64,000 bases of DNA from Antedon mediterranea. Its lineage: Eukaryota > Echinodermata > Crinoidea > Comatulida > Antedonidae. The position numbers and the translations under genes were made by a program. Numbering within the stretch: position 1 is the stretch's first letter; each line of letters starts with the position of its first letter. The stretch spans positions 13,630,932 through 13,694,931 of the forward strand of contig NC_092679.1 of NCBI RefSeq assembly GCF_964355755.1. Reading direction: 5' to 3'. Below the pieces are notes generated by a model, which was not told the DNA's origin, did not search any database, and saw nothing but the letters and a program-made list of their open reading frames with translations. Below, one piece after another: positions 57,404 to 64,000 of this stretch.

Positions 57404-58577
57404 TCTATATATAAATTTACGTAAGGGCAAAATTCGGTAAATCGCGCGTTATTTCTAGAATGTTTACTAGATGGTATAAAGTTGGTTCGTACTTTCGGTA
57501 CTGATTTTAACCACCTGATGTAACCCTGTTTACTAATTAAATTGAGTTAGATAATTAGTTATTGACGATTAAAACGAATTTAGGTTCAACGATTTGCCCC
57601 AAATAGGGGTGTTTTCCGATCGTGGTATACACTGTCCAATGCATGTCTATCTTGAAAAATACCCGCATACAATAATACGAGGATGCTTTGCATTTTCCTA
57701 TCTCCTCCTACGACAATTGTTTTTAATGGCTGAAAACTGGTTGAACAGCTCGAGTACAGCATCATAATGTTGAAGACAAACCTATTTTCTTAAAAACATA
57801 CTATTTTAATAGATTTAATATACGTTTATACAAATGTATTGATTTCCGATGAATGGAACATTCCAATATATCTCTTTGCTTTAACACAAGTGCCACCAGC
57901 TGTAGGTAAATTTATTGGCCCTTGGGGAATTAACCTAAAACCTATATAGATTAAATTGCAATACTTGGACATTACTGTAAATACGTATTAACATTTTTGG
58001 TCACCATTGAATTTACTGTGAGTGTGGGTACTGTTAGATGTATAACACATGTACAAATAAACATATTACTGTTAGTGTGAGTAGGCCCTACTGTTATATA
58101 AAAGGTACAATATACAAATAAACTGTAGGCCTATTACTGACAGTTGCTTCTCAACGTTTGTATTAATTAATAATTACACAGAATATAAAAAAGTGGTATA
58201 TTATTTATAGGCCTATCAAACATGAAAAACATATTTCGTTACTGAGTAGATAAAGAATATATTTAAAAATTGTTCTTCTTTGTACCCATATCCTCTTCCC
58301 CATCCCTCAACCCCAATGTTACACACAAAACACAAATTGGGTTTGTTTAAATGAGTCTACTAATGAGAATAACAAATTTGGACTCATTTTGTGACAAGTT
58401 TCTCTTTTGGAAGTAATTCCCAGTGTGTGCTAATTTTAGTTTAATACATAAATCATTATAGTCCTGCAGTACGCACATTTAAAATAAAAACATTTGTTTA
58501 CGCTGAAATTACTGTGTATTCAAGAACCATCTGTGGGCGCGACCTGGATGGTACGCGAGCGAAGCAATATACAACTA
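57404..58577 (+). mobile_element. Non-autonomous Helitron-like element, altered 3' end
   Basis: It starts A/TCTATATATAAATTTACGTA at 57404 and carries the family body through GACCTGGATGGTACGCGAGC at about 58560. The second arm of the 3' hairpin is replaced by AATATACAACTAG, and the next base is A instead of T. It is about 1.17 kb long and non-coding. Confidence 0.7.
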
Positions 58578-58914
58578 GATTTAATTCGTCAATATGACGA
58601 ATTATAGGTTATATGCATTTATTTAAATAAAGATAATTGACTTTTAAAAGATATATTGATTGATTGATTTTGTCAGAATCTTTAATTATATATAATATAT
58701 GATAGGACCTTGCTAACGCGACCACCATAGCCGGTATCACAATCCGATCAAAGATCCCTATGCGTATAATGTCATAAACCACATTTGTTGTTACATAATG
58801 ATAAAGACATAAGTTACTTTTTATCTAGATTTCATTATAAATCATGTGTATAATCTATACACTAAGAAATAAATTTGAACAAACAATACGGATAATAAAA
58901 AAAAAACCTTATTT

Positions 58915-59000
58915 AGTTTCCCAAGGTGGGACTCGATCTCGGTACCTTGAATGCCATAGACACGAGCACAGACCATCGAGCCATACACAACTGACTAAAC
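58915..59000 (-). repeat. tRNA-derived SINE head or tRNA pseudogene (candidate)
   Basis: The minus strand reads TGTATGGCTCGATGGTCTGT (A-box-like) and, about 40 bp on, CCGAGATCGAGTCCCACC (B-box-like, GATCGAGTCC). Spacing is compatible with a tRNA gene, but I cannot draw a convincing acceptor stem, so a SINE or decayed tRNA is more likely. Confidence 0.45.
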
Positions 59001-59429
59001 GTTGTAGAAAAATTCCTCCGTGTATTTACTATGCAGTAACCACTTTGGTGCAAATAGATTATTACATACCGCAATGAATTATAATGTTTTACTATGATGA
59101 CATCTTTAAAAATGTAAAAAAATGATGCATTGTCAAACTATATACTTTTAACTTTAATATATGAACTTCTTAAGAAAGAAAGTTAATGTTAAGTTTGTTA
59201 TTTCGGCCTAAGAAAATGTCATAATTTGTTTGATTGTCGAAATTATTTTTTTTAAATTTAATATGCAATTAATGAAGACTTAATCAACTTTTGTTCTCTT
59301 AATTTGATAATAAATCATACATATGATACATACACTTCAAGAAAATGAAATAAAAAATAGGTGTTCCCCCAGCATTCTGACGATAGGCCTATATATTAAT
59401 TTTAAAAATTAGCATATTTTCACCATTTT

Positions 59430-59935
59430 GTTAACTTATACGTGCGTAGTCAGTCACTTTTGACGTGCTCGTATAACGCAATTTCGAGTTGAAACGTGAA
59501 TCAAATATGATGATATTATTAAAGAAAGATTGTAAAACAGAAATCGGGCAAAAAGAGTGCGCATCAACGTTTAACGCGCAGTGCGCGTGCAAAAATCGGC
59601 GCACTCGTGGCAATTTTTTAAACGCTTAAAATTGCCTGAAACGTACTCTAATTTCATCGAAAATAAATGTTGACAATTTTGAACATTTTAAGCGCGCGTA
59701 CGCAAGCGTTATATGCGCTACGCACATAATTGTATTGCCATATGATGAAATATGACCTGAAATTTATGAGTACCAAATTTTGTTTAATTGTGATTCATGC
59801 TTGTGAAGATATGATTACAAACGTGATTTCATAAAATCGCGCGTAGACCGCGTAATTTTTGATTGCGCATCGTGAAAATATAACCACATCGATTCCTGGC
59901 CATAAGGAATATACTCTGAAAACTTGACTTAGCTA
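59430..59935 (-). repeat. Long copy of repeat family X (interior)
   Basis: It matches the reverse complement of about 22480-22930 over some 500 bp (landmarks TTTGACGTGCTCGTATAACG, AACGTTTAACGCGCA, TGCGTACGCTTGAAA-like words, GTGATTCATGCTTGTGAAGA, CCACATCGATTCCTGGCCAT). The (TCGG)n ends are missing. Confidence 0.65.
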
Positions 59936-60203
59936 GTTGAAACTGATGCCAAGATAATTCACGGACAAAATAGTGCTAAGGAAAGAATAAATAAATAAAT
60001 AAATAAATAAAGATTTTGAAAGGATCAAGAGGTTATATGCATTAATGCATATAACCTAAATAAACTTGACTTAGCTAGTTGAAACTGATGCCAAGATAAT
60101 TCACGGACAAAATAGTGCTAAGGAAAGAATAAATAAATAAATAAATAAATAAAGATTTTGACAGAATCAAGAGGTTATATGCATTAATGCATATAACCTA
60201 AAT
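59920..60203 (+). repeat. 142-bp direct tandem duplication with a 28-bp palindrome
   Basis: AAACTTGACTTAGCTAGTTG starts at 59920 and again at 60062. Each unit holds (AAAT)n and ends with the perfect palindrome AGGTTATATGCATT/AATGCATATAACCT. The copies differ at one or two sites. Confidence 0.85.
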
Positions 60204-60204
60204 A

Positions 60205-60788
60205 AACTGTACTACTGACAGTTGCTTCTCAACGTTTGTATTAATTAATAATTACAAAGAATATAAACGTTGTAGTGGTACGTGTATCGTTACATGTACT
60301 ATGCTATTTTAATCGACTATGACAGTAACAGTTTTAACAAAGTATTAAATCGCAAATGTGTTACTGTATCAAGTGGTATATTATTTATAGGCCTATCAAA
60401 GATGAAAAACATATTTCGTTACTGAGTAGATAAAGAATATATTTAAAAATTGTTCTTCTTTGTATCCATATCCTCTTCCCCATCCCTCAACCCTAATGTT
60501 ACACACAAAACACAAATTGGGTTTGTTTTAATGAGTCCAAATAACAAATTTGGACTCATTTTGTGAGAAGTTTCTCTTTCGGAAGTAATTCCCAGTGTGC
60601 TAATTTTAGTTTAATACATAAATCATCGTGTCTATTTATTCGTTTCTGTAAACCACAATAGCTGTTATAGTCCTGCAGTACGTACATAAAAAAAAAGCAT
60701 TTTTTTTACGCTGAAATTACTGTGAATTCGAGAACCATCTGTGGGCACGACCTAGATGGTACGCGAGCGAAGCGAGCGTACCATCTAG
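60205..60788 (+). mobile_element. Helitron-like copy, 3' part with intact terminus
   Basis: It starts in mid-family at ACTGACAGTTGCTTCTCAAC and ends CTAGATGGTACGC-GAGCGAAGCGA-GCGTACCATCTAG (60752-60788) followed by T. The terminal 13-bp stem hairpin plus CTAG is complete here. The 5' half is missing. Confidence 0.7.
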
Positions 60789-61272
60789 TTGTTCAAATTC
60801 ATTAAACACCCTCAGTGCGGCACGGCGGAATAGTTCCCATACCAAATAACATAATTTATATTGTATATAATAATTGTACAACATTTTTGTACTTCTTATT
60901 TGTACTTCTTATTTGTACATTTATTGATATTCTTGTTCACGATAAATTTTTAATTTCAACTGTGATTATGGATATTCTACATTTTTATATTAACAATACC
61001 GCCATAACATTAATTTTTACTTTCCACTCTAGAATAATTTATCAAATGTATATACTGTCGAAAATGTTATTCAACTTAAGCCAACTTAAAATATAATAAG
61101 ATCCAAACTTTTCTAAAAAAAAAAACATTTTTATAATTCACTATATTCATCAATATCTAAAAAATAGCCAAAGTTATAACAAACGCGACACTTACATATT
61201 AACAAATATTCTCTATTTCTGTTTAAATAGAATAGCGTATTTATATTTATATATACGATAATGTTACTGAAG

Positions 61273-63512
61273 CTAAATAATAATATTGTTTTCTTCAATC
61301 TGCGATTCGTCCGGGTCATCATCGATTTGGAGAAGCAGTACACTCCTTTCTTGGTGACAGCAGTCTGTTTTGAGTTTCTTTAAAAAATCAACTAAGAATG
61401 AGAAAAACAGATTTAAATTTAATTAAAAGTACACACAACTTAATTTGTTATAAAGCTGTTGACCAAATATAGTTTAATGTGCCAATATTTACACAGTTAG
61501 GATTTAAACATTATACGATAGATATCTTACCTGTTACCACCAGCATGATAGACACGTTCAGCATAATTAGGATAACGGGAGTTATCTTGTGAAGTAAACC
61601 AATGACGTCATCTTCATTGAAACTCTGATCCAAGTTTACGATCGCCCCAATGGATAGATTGACAACGATAAAGACAAGAGTCAACAATTGGAATCTCTGC
61701 TCTGACTTCTCTTTCATTGGTTCAAGGTACAAATGCAATACAATAAATATGACAGTAAAAAACAGAGAGTAAGACAAACTTGAGGACACGTCATCTTTCA
61801 AATTTGCAATGAGTGCCAATAAAGCCTTGTTGTACAGCTCAAATGATTCCCAAAACCAAAATGTGTGCTTGTATTGTCCACAAAAGAACCTTACTCCAAT
61901 CATCCACCCTTTCCTCTGATTTTTCTTACTTTGATCACAACGTACATTTTTATAATATAGCATAAGAACTATGACCAATGGAAAACCAATGATGTATATT
62001 AAAGCAACGTCAACAAGTGTTTTGTTAGTTTGATACGTAGATCCACCATTTTGGTCCATATCAATGGAGTAGTCTGACGTTAGTACTGTTTTATTGACCT
62101 TTCCGTCTGCTGTGACGTTAAATACACGAATTGACCATGGCCCCACTGCTAATATATCAGCACATGTATTTGCATACGTAAGGTAAAGGAGCAACATGGA
62201 TATAACAATACATCTATCACGTATGCAACTCTCAGTTACTGCTCCATGACACTTATTCCAGATGTAGCAAATGAAGTAAATGGTAGACATAGTCAACAGT
62301 ATGACTAGTGGTGTAGCCATGGCAATATGAAGGGAGGAATACGCATTCCAAGAGTCATATAAACATCTTGGACTTAACATACTAATATATCTTATGACGT
62401 CAAAATATTGAAGTATTTGGCCAGCATACTCAAAGTTTTTAGGCCAATGAATTTCGGTTACTTCTGATAGTATACCTAAGACTTGATAAAAATTAATAGA
62501 AATTTTTAAATAGGTAACAAATGAATCTAGGCCGGTTTGTCTTCGATCCACATTTCTTTCCTGCATTCTCCATAAAAGTAAAATCATTCCAATTATTGCA
62601 AAGGCAACACTAACAAATATAATTACAGTTACAGCAGCCCCTTGACATTTGTGACATTCGTTAAACAGCTCATAATGTCCATTAGAACATGCTGCACAAA
62701 GCCAACCTGTGTACCCTTCGACACAAGTGTCATTAAATTTTAGTCCAATATTACAACTTTTTTCGCCTAGTGGACAAGCATAAACTTTTGGTAACGGACC
62801 TCTGTATACAGCATCTTTCAGTTGATTTGGGTTGGTAATAGGAAAAATGTCGTTTTTTAATTTAGTTACAAATGTTGTGTAAGCCAATAAACAGTTTTTA
62901 TATTGTTCTTCGCCTACTCTACAGTCACCATGAAAGTCCCACGACCACCAGTAACCTTTTGTTAGATTCTGATATCCTCCTTCACAGTTAATACCCTCTG
63001 AGCAGGGCATGCATGGCCCAAATCGATCAGTTCGATGGAAATTGTCAAGGCAATAACATGCATTTAGATTGGCAATATTATTGGTTTTAGTTCCTGATGG
63101 ACAAGTCTGACAACCGGCAATGGACGCTGCTCCTGCATTATTTGAAAAACTTCCAAGAGGACATCGTTGACAGGAATCTTTGTAACCACCCTTTTCATTT
63201 ACTCCTCGTTTATCTTGATAGAAACCACCTGTAACATTTGATTTTTATTTATAAGTACCCGTCGTTGTTTTATTGTTATATACTTTTACTATTAATTATT
63301 ACTATTTACTGTCATAACTAAATTAGAGAGATTATTATATTGCACCATACCTGGTGGGCATTTTCCACATTTGGTGCTATCATACAAACGGTATGTCCCT
63401 TCCTTACACGGACTGCATTTACTCGTCATGGAATTACATGTCAAACCTATTTCTCTACCGATAATACTTAACAGCTCCTTTTCAAATCCTTTTATTTCGA
63501 TTTCTGTACCTT
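61273..63512 (-). CDS. Cysteine-rich multipass membrane protein (GCC2/GCC3-type repeats plus a 7-or-more TM core), 5' partial
   Basis: Predicted exons: complement of 61273-61391, 61531-63228, 63351-63512, with more upstream beyond the window. Junctions are CCAG/GTATGG, TGTTACAG/GTGGTT, AACAG/GTAAGA and CATTCTTAG/TTGAT; all in phase 1. The extracellular part has EGF/ephrin-receptor-like Cys repeats (CSPCKEGTYRLYDSTKC, CQRCPLGSFSN, CQTCPSGT, GYTGWLCAAC). A multipass region of at least seven hydrophobic segments follows (first VTVIIFVSVAFAIIGMILLL, last ITPVILIMLNVSIMLVV), with the intracellular signature FWFWESFELYNKALLALIANL. The final exon is a short acidic tail (DDDPDESQIEEN). This architecture is common in invertebrate and protist surface proteins with a TRP-like core, but the function is not known. 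NxT sites (NLT, NDT, NVT, NKT) fit glycosylation. Confidence 0.82.
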
Positions 63513-63799
63513 CTGTAACACAAACACTAGCAAAAACAATTAGTTTGTAATTCTACACAACATGCAATTATATTGATTCAATTATATCTATTCTGTGTAT
63601 AGTACTATACATATATTACCTACTTAGAGGTGAATATCAGATTTGACATCCACGTGGGAATGATTCCTTTTATTGTTTTTTAGGCAGGATAGTCAGATGC
63701 TCACATCACTATGACACTTGTGAATAAATAGTTAGCTTGTCTTGACAAGTTAGTGAAACAGTGTGGTGATGTGAGATTCCGTTTTTCGGACTTTTTCTG

Positions 63800-63912
63800 T
63801 TGTGTTTAACAAGGGTGTCACAAAACCTAAGACCACGAAAGCTAAGACCCCCTAAGACCTAAGATCACGAAAGCTAAGACCCAAGACCTAAGATTACAAA
63901 TTCTAAGATATA
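63800..63912. repeat. Short iterated phrase CTAAGACC / CACGAAAGCTAAGAC
   Basis: AAACCTAAGACCACGAAAGC, CTAAGACCCCCTAAGACC, AAGATCACGAAAGCTAAG and AGACCCAAGACCTAAGATTA follow each other. It resembles the iterated ends of the fold-back elements elsewhere in the window. It begins after GGGTGTCACAAAA. No partner arm is seen before the window ends. Confidence 0.5.
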
Positions 63913-64000
63913 CTACAGCTTAAAAACAATACTTGTTTATCCATACATAATTTTAAACACAGTAGGTTTCATTTATTACCATAAATATAATTAAATACTA

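Noticed and set aside
60815-61096. 93-aa hydrophobic plus-strand frame
   Set aside because: AT-rich chance frame with no start context, partner exon or motif.

Overview
This is AT-rich, intron-bearing animal genomic DNA. Protein-coding exons end in GT-AG splice sites, UTRs are long, and most of the window is decayed transposons. The mix of genes (tandem death-effector domains, ribonuclease-inhibitor-type LRRs, an FGF, GDP-D-glucose phosphorylase) and the very common TAGGCCTA-type words suggest an invertebrate deuterostome, most likely an echinoderm. The species assignment is an inference.

I could assemble four host genes exon by exon with matching splice phases. (1) GDPGP1, minus strand, 14183 to 5808: ten coding exons, 351 aa. 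Its last intron carries a Penelope-like GIY-YIG element between 184-bp inverted repeats and several MITE-like elements. (2) A divergent secreted FGF, plus strand, 25418 to 27548: three coding exons, 216 aa, with a three-exon layout like other FGFs. (3) The most striking gene, minus strand, 35064 to 29247: three coding exons that join in phase into a 1435-aa protein with a serine/threonine-type kinase, a putative papain-like cysteine-peptidase module, two death-effector-like domains and 11 double LRR units. It looks like an uncharacterised intracellular innate-immune or cell-death receptor. (4) The 3' end of a cysteine-rich (GCC2/GCC3-like) multipass membrane protein, minus strand, from about 63512 to 61273, continuing beyond the right edge. 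A fifth, unidentified gene has a 5' exon and a frameshifted main exon at 42758-41635, with partial duplicates at 44186-44164 and 40200-40068.

The rest, by region. 0-5.5 kb: a short Ty3-type LTR element with target duplication (1395-2976), a hAT transposase remnant and gypsy and LINE scraps. 14.9-20.1 kb: a decayed Ty3/gypsy element split by a LINE. 20.2-24.1 kb: fold-back elements, a LINE remnant, (TCGG)n-bearing repeats and a 99-bp satellite. 37.2-39.3 kb: two nested terminal-inverted-repeat elements, each with 5-bp target duplications. 40.2-41.2 kb: a fold-back element built of short iterated GC-rich phrases. 43-44.7 kb: repeats. 45-60.8 kb: a transposon graveyard of Helitron-like elements (TC...hairpin-CTAG ends, A/T insertion sites), at least six LINE fragments from several families, a tRNA-derived SINE candidate and local duplications. 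No rRNA gene, intact tRNA gene or CRISPR array was seen.
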